From positions 1 through 46,750 of the forward strand of contig NZ_CAKVJB010000017.1 of the NCBI RefSeq assembly GCF_934754935.1: 46,750 nt of DNA, written 5' to 3'. Shown in pieces: positions 1 through 7,412 of the stretch (position 1 is its first letter; every line of letters begins with the position of its first letter). The DNA is from an uncultured Holdemanella sp. GTDB taxonomy: Bacteria; Bacillota_I; Bacilli_A; Erysipelotrichales; Erysipelotrichaceae. Both the position numbers and the translations under genes were made by a program. The notes under the pieces are model-generated. The model was given only the letters and a program-made list of their open reading frames with translations, did not search any database and was not told where the DNA came from.

Positions 1-3
1 ACA

Positions 4-48
4 GAAGCATTGGTGAATTTAGCTACTAATGCTTCTTTTATTTTTTAG
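4..48 (+). terminator. Rho-independent terminator at left edge
   Basis: An 11-bp stem (4-14 with 25-35, arms GAAGCATTGGT and ACTAATGCTTC, one G-U pair) with a 10-nt loop is followed by a T-rich run to 48. It should end a rightward transcript whose gene lies left of the window. Because it sits just before the CRISPR array, that transcript may be a cas operon, but this cannot be seen here. Confidence 0.8.
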
Positions 49-95
49 TTATACAAATTCTGCAAAGTTAAGGTTATAGCCGTTATAGTGATTCT

Positions 96-459
96 GTTCT
101 TGAGGACTAAGTTTATTTGTATTATTTGAACAAGGATTGCGACCGCTATTTTGTAAGAGGGTTCTTGAGGACTAAGTTTATTTGTATTATTTGAACGCAG
201 ACGGCAAATATCTCAGCCTTGCCATCGTTCTTGAGGACTAAGTTTATTTGTATTATTTGAACAATTTCTTCAATTTCCTCAATGCTGCATGGTTCTTGAG
301 GACTAAGTTTATTTGTATTATTTGAACCCCTTTGACGGAACAAATCTGTGGATCAGCGGTTCTTGAGGACTAAGTTTATTTGTATTATTTGAACCTTGGA
401 GTTCCTAACGCTTCAACATAAATGTTCTTGAGGACTAAGTTTATTTGTATTATTTGGTG
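96..459 (+). CRISPR. CRISPR array, six 36-bp repeats, five spacers
   Basis: Repeats start at 96, 161, 227, 292, 359 and 424. Each is 36 bp, begins GTTCTTGAGG and ends TTATTTGAAC. The first five are identical; the sixth differs only in its last three bases (GTG for AAC). Spacers are 29, 30, 29, 31 and 29 bp and unrelated to each other. The repeat length, near-30-bp spacers and the complementary ends (GTTC/GAAC) are typical of type II arrays. Decay at the right end suggests the leader is on the left (about 49-95) and transcription runs rightward. No cas gene and no anti-repeat (tracrRNA) were found inside the window. Confidence 0.97.
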
Positions 460-486
460 TTTTTTCTGGCAAAAATCCTTATGGTA

Positions 487-522
487 GTTCTTAAGGGGGA
501 TTTTCATTTGCATTATTTGGTT
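487..522 (+). repeat. Decayed seventh CRISPR repeat
   Basis: By eye this 36-bp stretch matches the array repeat at about 25 of 36 positions (it starts GTTCTT and keeps CATTATTTGG near its end). It sits 27 bp after repeat six, close to the array period. It looks like an old leader-distal repeat unit drifting away. Confidence 0.75.
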
Positions 523-575
523 TTATTGATCTTGTTTAATATTAACTACTACATACTCACATACACCCTCTGTTC

Positions 576-1423
576 TTATAGGAAAACCGCAGCCAACAAG
601 GCCTGAGCTAATGATTTTTTTGTGTAGTGTTTAAATGTTTCTTTTCCGTAATCACCCACAAAGTTGGGTTGTAAATGGTAAGAATAAGAGAGTGGAAACA
701 TTTGACCGTTGAGGGTGTGGCCACTGAGTTGAAGGTTGACATTATTTTTAATGTTTTCTCTTGTTCCTTGTGGTTGACGGTCTAGGACAATGTTGTAGGT
801 TTTGTTTGTAAGATTGTAGTCTTTTGTTTTCTTGCGATTTTTGTTTGTGTAATTTTTTCTGCCGATTAGAGTTATATTATTAAAATGTATTTCTTGATCA
901 TTTAGAATGGTAATGTTGTTTTTAGTGATTGAGTTTATTTCTTGTGAATTTTATTTTGTTTTCGTGATTGCCATAAACAGGGGCTACTTTAGTAAGTCTT
1001 CCGAGTTGTTTAAATAGAATTTCCATATCATCTTTGGATGTGGATTCATCCACGAAGTCTTTGCCAAGTAGATAGAAATTTGGTGTTTGTGATTTCTTTT
1101 GTTGTTGTGATATTGTAGGTGGTTTTATGGATGGTATACATATTCATAGAACCAAAAGTAACGATGGATGTGGACATGATGGCTGAAAGAAGTATGTAGA
1201 TGATTGGTTTTCTTTTTTTGAATAATGCTAGTAATACAAGTAAACAAAATAATGCATGTATAGCCCACATGGCTTTATATGTACGCATATTTCGACAATT
1301 TAATAGTAATGCGATACAAATGGCGTATCGTATTTTTTTGTTTAATGTATCCTTTAATACGTTGTTAATTAAATAACATAATCCGATTTCTAGAATGAGA
1401 ATTCACATTTGAAGATAGATCAT
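576..1423 (-). pseudogene. Broken metallophosphoesterase gene (YkuE-like, membrane N-terminus)
   Basis: Read leftward from an ATG at 1421-1423 with a good ribosome site (AAGGAAG), the frame meets a TGA at codon 7. It then continues as a hydrophobic N-terminus with at least two membrane segments (about 1400-1130). The metallophosphoesterase core follows in other frames: LGKDFVDES and PVYGNHE (about 1080-960) and, after another shift, LSGHTLNGQ with a TAA at 576-578. The first metal motif (DxH) is missing, and the usual GHTHxGQ has lost a His (GHTLNGQ). So the gene carries a nonsense codon, at least two frameshifts and a probable internal deletion between the membrane part and the enzyme core. 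An intact relative would be a membrane-anchored phosphodiesterase. It is most likely dead. Confidence 0.85.
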
Positions 1424-1485
1424 ACTATCACTTCCTTTTGGTCTTATCTTACACTATTGTTAGAAAGAATTTTTGTGCTTTGCAG

Positions 1486-1491
1486 TATAAT
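1486..1491 (+). promoter_or_regulatory. -10 box before the response regulator
   Basis: A perfect TATAAT lies 15 bp before the chosen start codon at 1507. No convincing -35 is seen at 16-18 bp. The site would give a very short 5' leader of about 8-10 nt. Confidence 0.4.
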
Positions 1492-1506
1492 AAAGTGGGT
1501 GAGATT

Positions 1507-2175
1507 ATGTATAAAATATTGATTGTAGAAGATGATGAACTCATCTCAAAAAAGTTAGAATCGTTTCTTAAATCTTGGAACTATGATGTTTATCGAGTGG
1601 TTGATTTTTATAATGTGATGGATGCATTTCATTCCTTTAATCCAGACTTAATATTAATGGATATAACACTGCCTTATTTGAATGGATATTTGTGGACAGA
1701 AAAGATTCGTGAAGAATCCAAAGTTCCAATTATCTTTATTTCAAGTGCTACAGACAATATGAGTATTGTGATGGCTATCTCTAAGGGTGCGGATGATTTT
1801 GTGTGCAAGCCATTTGATTTAAATGTTCTAGCTGCTAAAATTACGGCAATATTAAGACGAAGCTATGACTTTGTATCCAATCATAATATTCTTGAATATC
1901 AAGGTGTACGCTTTAATTTAGATGATAATACAGTAAGTTTTCAATCTTCTCAAATGGAACTGAGTAAGAATGAGGCAAAGATCTTACGTTTACTTATGGA
2001 AAAAAAGGGGATGATTGTATCTCGCGATAGTCTAATGGAATGTTTGTGGAAGACGGATTTTTATGTGGATGAAAATGCATTAAGTGTGAATGTGAATCGT
2101 TTGCGTAAAAAGTTAGAGAGTATTGGCATTGTGGATTTTATTCAAACAAAAAAAGGGTTGGGATATAAGGTATGA
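1507..2175 (+). CDS. OmpR-family response regulator (BceR-like)
   Basis: A 222-residue cytoplasmic two-component regulator. The receiver domain (about 1-118) shows the acidic pair D9/D10, phospho-acceptor D52 in LILMDITLP, the switch Ser in FISSA and the Lys of CKPF. The rest is a winged-helix DNA-binding domain ending in the usual RKKLESIG...GLGYKV. I chose ATG 1507 because MYKILIVEDD is the family start and GTGGGTGAG lies just upstream; a TTG at 1438 would add 23 unlikely residues. The stop overlaps the kinase start by 4 nt (ATGA), so both are translated together. With the BceS-type kinase and BceAB-type transporter that follow, it probably senses antimicrobial peptide stress and turns on the transporter genes. 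Confidence 0.93.
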   Translation: MYKILIVEDDELISKKLESFLKSWNYDVYRVVDFYNVMDAFHSFNPDLILMDITLPYLNGYLWTEKIREESKVPIIFISSATDNMSIVMAISKGADDFVCKPFDLNVLAAKITAILRRSYDFVSNHNILEYQGVRFNLDDNTVSFQSSQMELSKNEAKILRLLMEKKGMIVSRDSLMECLWKTDFYVDENALSVNVNRLRKKLESIGIVDFIQTKKGLGYKV

Positions 2176-3161
2176 AATTATTTGGCCATTATTTAAAAGA
2201 TCGATTATTTTTTATAATGATTTATGTTGTAAGTGTTTTGATCTGTTTATGTGTATTTAAACTCTATAATCTAGAACTTGAAGCTTTTACATATGCCTTT
2301 ATGATTTTATGTGTTTTATTGGTGGTTTGTTTCTTGTTTGATTACTACAAATATTATAAGAAACACCAAACACTAGTAACACTTCAATCCAATAGTAATG
2401 TTTCTTTGTCTTGTGATCTTCAAGATTCTTCATTGATGGGAGAAGACTATTATAAAATCTTAGTGGCTATGAAAGACAATCATGATGAGTATGTTATTTC
2501 TTCAGAAAATAAAATGCATGATCTAGAAGATTATTTTACGATGTGGGTGCATCAGGCTAAACTTCCCATTGCCGCTATGAAATTACTACTTGAAGATGAG
2601 AACTTAAGTCGTAGTGAAATTAAGTTGCAACTCTTACGTATGGATCAATATACAGATATGGTTTTAGCTTATTTAAGACTTAATAGTACGCATACCGATT
2701 TCTTATTTAAAGAATTAGAATTGGATGATTTGATTCGACAATCGATTCGCCGTTTCTCAACAGAATTTATTCGAAAACACATTCAATTACATTTTAAAGA
2801 AACCGGAGATGCTATTTTGAGTGATGAAAAGTGGCTTGTGTTTGTGTTGGAACAAATTCTTTCGAATAGTCTTAAATATACCAATGAAAATGGTTTGATA
2901 TCTATATATATGAAGTCTAAACATATTTTAGTGATTGAAGATAATGGTATTGGTATTAGTGCAAGTGATTTAAATCGTGTGTTTGAAAAAGGATATACAG
3001 GTATGAATGGGCGTAGTGATAAAACAGCCAGTGGTCTAGGTCTATATTTGTGTAAGAATATTTTAGATATGTTGAATCATAAAATCAGAATTGAATCAAG
3101 TGTTGGTAAAGGAACTCGAGTCCTGTTAGATCTTACGCATTTTGAAGGAAGAATAGAGTAA
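2172..3161 (+). CDS. Intramembrane-sensing histidine kinase (BceS-like)
   Basis: A 329-residue membrane kinase. Two membrane helices (about 13-30 and 36-57) are joined by only a few residues, so there is no extracellular sensor domain; this is the hallmark of intramembrane-sensing kinases. The H-box is WVHQAKLPI with H127, close to the BceS form WVHQIKTPI. The ATPase part shows the N-box (LEQILSNSLKYT), IEDNGIGIS and GLGLYL. It starts inside the stop of the regulator gene. In known Bce systems such kinases detect peptides only through the partner ABC transporter, which here is encoded next. Inference: the signal is a cell-wall-active peptide; which one cannot be told. Confidence 0.92.
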   Translation: MKLFGHYLKDRLFFIMIYVVSVLICLCVFKLYNLELEAFTYAFMILCVLLVVCFLFDYYKYYKKHQTLVTLQSNSNVSLSCDLQDSSLMGEDYYKILVAMKDNHDEYVISSENKMHDLEDYFTMWVHQAKLPIAAMKLLLEDENLSRSEIKLQLLRMDQYTDMVLAYLRLNSTHTDFLFKELELDDLIRQSIRRFSTEFIRKHIQLHFKETGDAILSDEKWLVFVLEQILSNSLKYTNENGLISIYMKSKHILVIEDNGIGISASDLNRVFEKGYTGMNGRSDKTASGLGLYLCKNILDMLNHKIRIESSVGKGTRVLLDLTHFEGRIE

Positions 3162-3162
3162 T

Positions 3163-3178
3163 CTTACAATCTTGTAAG
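3163..3178. promoter_or_regulatory. Inverted repeat, candidate response-regulator site
   Basis: Two perfect 7-bp arms, CTTACAA and TTGTAAG, are separated by TC and begin one base after the kinase stop codon. The dyad lies about 75 bp before the ABC ATPase start. This is the place where the paired regulator would be expected to bind to induce the transporter genes. A TAGAAT at 3222-3227 may be the -10; no clear -35 is seen. Confidence 0.5.
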
Positions 3179-3252
3179 GATAGTGTTAGCTGAATCGATG
3201 GCTGTATTTTTGGATTCTTTGTAGAATTTTGGTGTACATGGAGGTAATGAAT

Positions 3253-4020
3253 ATGGCATTATTAGAAGTAAAAAATTTGAAAAAAGTATATACAACAAGA
3301 TTTACACAGAATCAAGTACAGGCATTGACCAACGTTAATTTTAGCGTGAATAAAGGTGAATATGTAGCTATCATGGGTGAGTCTGGATCTGGTAAGACAA
3401 CCTTATTAAATATCTTGGCTGCTTTAGATAAACCAACAAGCGGACAAGTCTTACTACATGGTAAAGATATTACGCATATTTCAGAAAAGGAAATTGCGAA
3501 CTTTCGAAGAGAACATTTAGGCTTTGTATTCCAAGATTTTAATTTATTAGATAATTTTAATAATCGCGATAATATTTTCTTGCCTTTAGTTTTAAGTAAG
3601 AAAAAATATCCGGAAATGAAAGAAAGATTGACTCCAATCGCCAAACAATTAGGAATTGAAGATATTTTGGATAAATTTCCATATGAAATAAGTGGTGGTC
3701 AAAAACAGCGTGTTGCCGTGGCGCGTGCCATCATCACAAATCCAGATTTGATCTTGGCCGATGAGCCAACGGGTGCTTTGGATTCAAAGAGTACAGAAGA
3801 ACTTTTACATTTATTTGGAACTATCAATGAAAATCAACAAACGATTGTAATGGTAACCCATTCGACAAAAGCAGCAAGTCATGCTTCTCGTGTTCTATTT
3901 ATTAAGGATGGAAAAATCTTCCATGAAATTTATAAGGGAAATAAAAATTTAGATCAGATGTATCAATGTATTAGTGATACGTTGACACTACTAGCTACAG
4001 GTGGTGTTCATCATGAGTAG
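3253..4020 (+). CDS. ABC transporter ATPase (BceA-like)
   Basis: A 255-residue ATPase of the peptide-resistance/MacB-type family. It shows Walker A GESGSGKTT (about 41-49), a Q-loop in VFQDFNLL, signature ISGGQKQR, Walker B LILADEP followed by TGALD, and the switch His in MVTHS. The start at 3253 is backed by GGAGGT at 3240-3245; an in-frame TTG at 3229 lies before that site. The last codons overlap the permease start by 8 nt. It powers the BceB-like permease, and together they are thought to free lipid-linked wall precursors from peptide antibiotics. Confidence 0.94.
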   Translation: MALLEVKNLKKVYTTRFTQNQVQALTNVNFSVNKGEYVAIMGESGSGKTTLLNILAALDKPTSGQVLLHGKDITHISEKEIANFRREHLGFVFQDFNLLDNFNNRDNIFLPLVLSKKKYPEMKERLTPIAKQLGIEDILDKFPYEISGGQKQRVAVARAIITNPDLILADEPTGALDSKSTEELLHLFGTINENQQTIVMVTHSTKAASHASRVLFIKDGKIFHEIYKGNKNLDQMYQCISDTLTLLATGGVHHE

Positions 4021-5980
4021 AGCTTTCTATTTAAATTTAGCTGTAGATAATTTGAAAAAGAATGCGCGTACCATCATTCCTTATATACTAACGAGTGTCT
4101 TAACGACAATGATGTTGTATATGGTTGTTTCTTTGGCAAATAATCCAAACTTAAATGAGATGTTAGGGGCAATGCAACTAACGCAGATGTTAGGCTTTGG
4201 TGTTGTCATTATTGAAATCTTTGCGTTTATCTTCTTGTTCTATACATATAGTTTTTTAATTAAAAGAAGACAAAAAGAATTTGCGTTATTCTCTATATTA
4301 GGAATGGAAAAGAAACACTTAGCTCGCGTCTTGTTTTATGAAACTGCGATTACTTTATTTGTATCATTAGCTTTAGGCATTGGTTTAGGTATCTTGTTTG
4401 ATAAAGCGATGTTTTTAATCATCGCAAAAATGATTGGTGCAGATATTATACTTGGTTTCTATTTCTCATTTATAGGTATGAGACAATGTGTTCTTGTGAT
4501 TGGATTGATTTATATTTTGATTTATTTCTATTCTATGATTCGTATTCATATTTCAAGTCCAATTGAATTGCTTCATTCGAGTCATATGGGTGAAAAAGAG
4601 CCTAAGGCAAAATGGTTTCTATCTATTGTTGGTATTCTTTGTCTAGGTATTGGATACTATTTATCAATTACGACTAAAAATCCTTTAACGGCATTCTATT
4701 TTTTCTTTGTGGCTGTTGTACTTGTCATTATTGGAACGTATTTATTATTTACATCTATATCAGTGACTTTCTTAAAATTAATGAAAAAAAACAAGAATTA
4801 CTACTATAAGACAAATCACTTTATTAGTATTTCTGGCATGATGTATCGTATGAAACAAAATGCGGTAGGACTAGCCAATATTTGTATTCTTTCAACGATG
4901 GTCTTAGTCATGTTGTCGACAACACTAAGTATGTGGTCAAGTATTGATCGTGCTGTGGATTCACAATATCCTAGAAGTGTAATGGGAAATGGATATGGGG
5001 ATGCTTCAAATATTGATTTTGATGAAATGAGTGAAGAATTGATTCGTATGGGCATCGTTCCAAAGAATCTTCTTGCGTATAAAGAATTGAGCTATGCTGG
5101 ATATTTAAAGAATGGAACTTTGATTACGGATTATCGGAATGAGGGGATGAATGCCGTAAATGAAATTCAAGAATTTTATTGTCTTCCACTAAAGGACATT
5201 CAGGACTATGAAAATATAAAGGGTTCTTTAAAGTCGAATGAAATTTATGTGTATTCTAATGTAGAGACGATTAAGGAAAAGACTCTATCTTTATTTGGAA
5301 AAGAATATGTTGTAAAAAAACAATTGGACCACTTGAAGATGGATGAGAGCAATCCCAATGTGACAGAACATTATTATATTATTGTGAATTCAGAAAAGAC
5401 TTTAGAGAAGATGCAACAAGATCAGATACATGTGTATGGCGATAATGCGAGTGCAATACGTGCTTATTATTCGTTTGATTGTGATGCGAATGAGCGTGAA
5501 GTTATTAAAAAGTTAGGTCAGAATGAGAATATAAATGATTTTATTTGGTTAAGTAAATTGGATCAGAAACAAGGTTTGATTGAATTATATGCAGGCATCT
5601 TATTTATTGGAATCTTCTTAAGCTTTTTATTCATCATGGCAACCATTCTGATTATGTACTACAAACAAATTACAGAAGGCTATGAAGATAAGGATCGTTT
5701 TGAGATCATGCAAAAAGTAGGTCTTGAACAACAAGATGTAAAGAAGGCTATTCATTCACAGGTATTAACGGTATTCTTTATGCCATTACTTGTGGCAGGG
5801 CTTCATGTTTGTTTTGCGTATCCAATGATTGAAAAGCTACTTCATTTATTATTTGTGAGTGATTCATGGCTTTATATTCGTACGACAATATTCTGTTTTG
5901 TGGCCTTTGCGCTAGTCTACATTGTGATTTATGTATTAACTTCAAAAATCTATTATGGAATTGTAAAAAGAAATGCTTAA
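4013..5980 (+). CDS. FtsX-type ABC permease (BceB-like)
   Basis: A 655-residue membrane protein, close to the usual BceB length of about 650. It has one N-terminal helix, a block of helices up to about residue 310, a large extracellular stretch of about 200 residues (roughly 320-525), and three C-terminal helices. The RRQKEFALFSILGM stretch after helix 2 is the FtsX-domain signature. I chose ATG 4013 (MSRAFYLNLA) over a start at 4001. It is the membrane half of the transporter and, by analogy, the true peptide sensor for the kinase. The extracellular domain varies between families and sets peptide range, so the substrate is unknown. Confidence 0.93.
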   Translation: MSRAFYLNLAVDNLKKNARTIIPYILTSVLTTMMLYMVVSLANNPNLNEMLGAMQLTQMLGFGVVIIEIFAFIFLFYTYSFLIKRRQKEFALFSILGMEKKHLARVLFYETAITLFVSLALGIGLGILFDKAMFLIIAKMIGADIILGFYFSFIGMRQCVLVIGLIYILIYFYSMIRIHISSPIELLHSSHMGEKEPKAKWFLSIVGILCLGIGYYLSITTKNPLTAFYFFFVAVVLVIIGTYLLFTSISVTFLKLMKKNKNYYYKTNHFISISGMMYRMKQNAVGLANICILSTMVLVMLSTTLSMWSSIDRAVDSQYPRSVMGNGYGDASNIDFDEMSEELIRMGIVPKNLLAYKELSYAGYLKNGTLITDYRNEGMNAVNEIQEFYCLPLKDIQDYENIKGSLKSNEIYVYSNVETIKEKTLSLFGKEYVVKKQLDHLKMDESNPNVTEHYYIIVNSEKTLEKMQQDQIHVYGDNASAIRAYYSFDCDANEREVIKKLGQNENINDFIWLSKLDQKQGLIELYAGILFIGIFLSFLFIMATILIMYYKQITEGYEDKDRFEIMQKVGLEQQDVKKAIHSQVLTVFFMPLLVAGLHVCFAYPMIEKLLHLLFVSDSWLYIRTTIFCFVAFALVYIVIYVLTSKIYYGIVKRNA

Positions 5981-6050
5981 TTGGATATTAGGGTTTCTCT
6001 TGATTGGATTATGTATCTATATTTATTATGTGAATCATCATGGAATTTAG
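5973..6050 (+). CDS. Possible 25-residue single-helix membrane peptide
   Basis: An ATG inside the last codons of the permease opens a 25-codon frame, MLNWILGFLLIGLCIYIYYV then NHHGI. Residues 3-20 would form one membrane helix. The stop is inside the arm of the following terminator, so the frame fills exactly the space between permease and transcript end. No separate ribosome site is visible, so translation would rely on coupling with the permease. It may be a small subunit or regulator of the transporter, or chance; I recognise no family. Confidence 0.35.
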   Translation: MLNWILGFLLIGLCIYIYYVNHHGI

Positions 6051-6075
6051 TACTCGAATAGAGTACTATTTTTTT
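6049..6075 (+). terminator. Terminator after BceAB-like genes
   Basis: Stem AGTACTC (6049-6055) and GAGTACT (6061-6067) with a 5-nt loop is followed by A and a run of seven T. It ends the two-component/transporter transcript. Confidence 0.8.
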
Positions 6076-6086
6076 AGGTGATATAT

Positions 6087-6785
6087 ATGTTTATAAACGG
6101 ATTTGACATCTTGTGGGATGAAATTGATGATTATGTGGCCGATATTAAAAGTATTCGAAGTATCGATCAATTCATGTTTAATAAGCCGGTGACTTTCTTT
6201 TGTGGAGAAAATGGAAGCGGTAAATCCACCTTGTTGGAGGCACTTGCGATTAAAAATGGATTGAATCCAGAAGGTGGAACAAGGAACTATGATTTTTCTA
6301 CGTATGATTCGTATTCTAGTTTGCACAAACATATGCGTTTGTGGCGTTCTAGAAAACCGGATTGGATGTATTTCTTGCGTGCAGAAAGCTTTTATAATGT
6401 GGCAACTAAGGAAATGGAATATCGTGGTGTTTTTTCTGAAAGATATCATGATCAATCGCATGGTCAGAGTTTCTTTTCTGTATTGATGAAACAAACAAAT
6501 AAAAATGGACTTTACTTTTTGGATGAACCCGAAGCAGCTTTATCTTGTCAGAATCAATTGGCATTATTATACTTGATTGAGGAGTGCGTGAAACAAAATT
6601 GTCAGTTTATCATTGCGACACATTCACCTATATTATTAGGGTTTCCGGATGCTCAAATCTTATCATTTGATGATGGTAAGGTAGAAGAAGTGGATTATAA
6701 ATCAACTTCTAGCTATCAAACGATGAAATTGTTTTTGGATCGGTATGATTATTTTGTGGAAGATATTAAAAAAAATGAAATTTGA
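6087..6785 (+). CDS. Small AAA/ABC-like ATPase (COG3910 type)
   Basis: A 232-residue stand-alone ATPase with no membrane segment. Walker A is CGENGSGKSTLL (about 37-48), a short signature-like SHGQSFF follows, Walker B is GLYFLDEPEAALS, and the switch His is in ATHSPILLGFPDA. That layout fits the AAA_21/SMC-like predicted ATPases rather than transporter ATPases. ATG 6087 is preceded by AGGTGA; a GTG at 6078 overlaps that site. It stands alone between a terminator and rlmH. Relatives have no settled function; roles in DNA or RNA handling are often suggested, but nothing here shows one. Confidence 0.85.
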   Translation: MFINGFDILWDEIDDYVADIKSIRSIDQFMFNKPVTFFCGENGSGKSTLLEALAIKNGLNPEGGTRNYDFSTYDSYSSLHKHMRLWRSRKPDWMYFLRAESFYNVATKEMEYRGVFSERYHDQSHGQSFFSVLMKQTNKNGLYFLDEPEAALSCQNQLALLYLIEECVKQNCQFIIATHSPILLGFPDAQILSFDDGKVEEVDYKSTSSYQTMKLFLDRYDYFVEDIKKNEI

Positions 6786-6831
6786 AAATCATTTATGTTT
6801 TTAGGATAATGTATTTGTTTGGAGGTTTATT

Positions 6832-7305
6832 GTGATTAAATTAATTGCGATTGGAAAGAATAAGGATAAGGCGTTACAGTCTTTAGAAAAAGAATATATG
6901 AAGCGATTATCAGCTTTTTGTAAGTTTAGTGAAATTGAAGTAAAGGATGAGGCGAATGAGCATGTTTCTAGAGAAGCCGAAGTTTTATTGGTGAAAGAAA
7001 AAGAGGGAAATCGTGTTCTGGAAAAATTATCAGACCAGGATTTTGTGGTCTTATTAGATCTTCATGGCAAGATGATTGATTCTGAAGCGTTTGCGAAGAA
7101 TTTGGATATGTGGCAAATGAAGTATTCAAATATTGTCTTTGTGATTGCGGGCAGTCTTGGACCGAGTGAAAAATTAGTTTCGAGAGCAAATTATCGTTGG
7201 AAATTATCGGATCTAACTTTTACACATTTGATGACGCGGGTCTTGATGTTGGAACAAATTTATCGTGGTTTTATGATCAATAATGGTCGTAATTATCACA
7301 AGTAA
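6832..7305 (+). CDS. rlmH: 23S rRNA (pseudouridine-1915-N3)-methyltransferase
   Basis: 157 residues, the usual RlmH length. This SPOUT enzyme methylates pseudouridine 1915 in helix 69 of 23S rRNA using SAM. The SAM-binding knot region reads FVIAGSLGPSEKL and the C-terminus FTHLMTRVLMLEQIYRGFMI...YHK is diagnostic of the family. One small departure is Ala in FVIAGS where Gly is common. Translation starts at a GTG (6832) with GGAGG 5-6 bp upstream. It lies alone, about 45 bp after the ATPase gene. Confidence 0.95.
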   Translation: MIKLIAIGKNKDKALQSLEKEYMKRLSAFCKFSEIEVKDEANEHVSREAEVLLVKEKEGNRVLEKLSDQDFVVLLDLHGKMIDSEAFAKNLDMWQMKYSNIVFVIAGSLGPSEKLVSRANYRWKLSDLTFTHLMTRVLMLEQIYRGFMINNGRNYHK

Positions 7306-7308
7306 GTG

Positions 7309-7323
7309 ATGAAAGCGCTTTTT
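7309..7323. promoter_or_regulatory. Candidate cre (CcpA) site upstream of pgk
   Basis: ATGAAAGCGCTTTTT matches the catabolite-response consensus WTGNAANCGNWNNCW at 14 of 15 positions and contains the palindrome AAAGCGCTTT. It lies about 26 bp upstream of the pgk -35 box. That is a position from which CcpA activates glycolytic and overflow genes in other Firmicutes. No ccpA gene is in the window. Confidence 0.5.
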
Positions 7324-7348
7324 GTGGAATTTTTTGCTTGTGAAAAAC

Positions 7349-7377
7349 TAGTCAATCAATTTATGTAGTGATATAAT
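7349..7377 (+). promoter_or_regulatory. Strong extended -10 promoter of pgk-tpiA
   Basis: -35 TAGTCA (7349-7354), 17-bp spacer, TG one base before a perfect TATAAT (7372-7377). The next gene carries the strongest codon bias in the window, in keeping with high expression. Confidence 0.75.
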
Positions 7378-7412
7378 GGATGTGCAAAAAAATGACAGTA
7401 GGAGGAATATAC

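Noticed and set aside
146..343. 65-residue leftward frame across the CRISPR array
   Set aside because: Its repeated peptide (VQIIQINLVLKN) is only the translated repeat; no ribosome site, and it crosses spacers.
523..1437. Search for a tracrRNA anti-repeat next to the array
   Set aside because: No stretch complementary to the repeat was found; the area is explained by the pseudogene.
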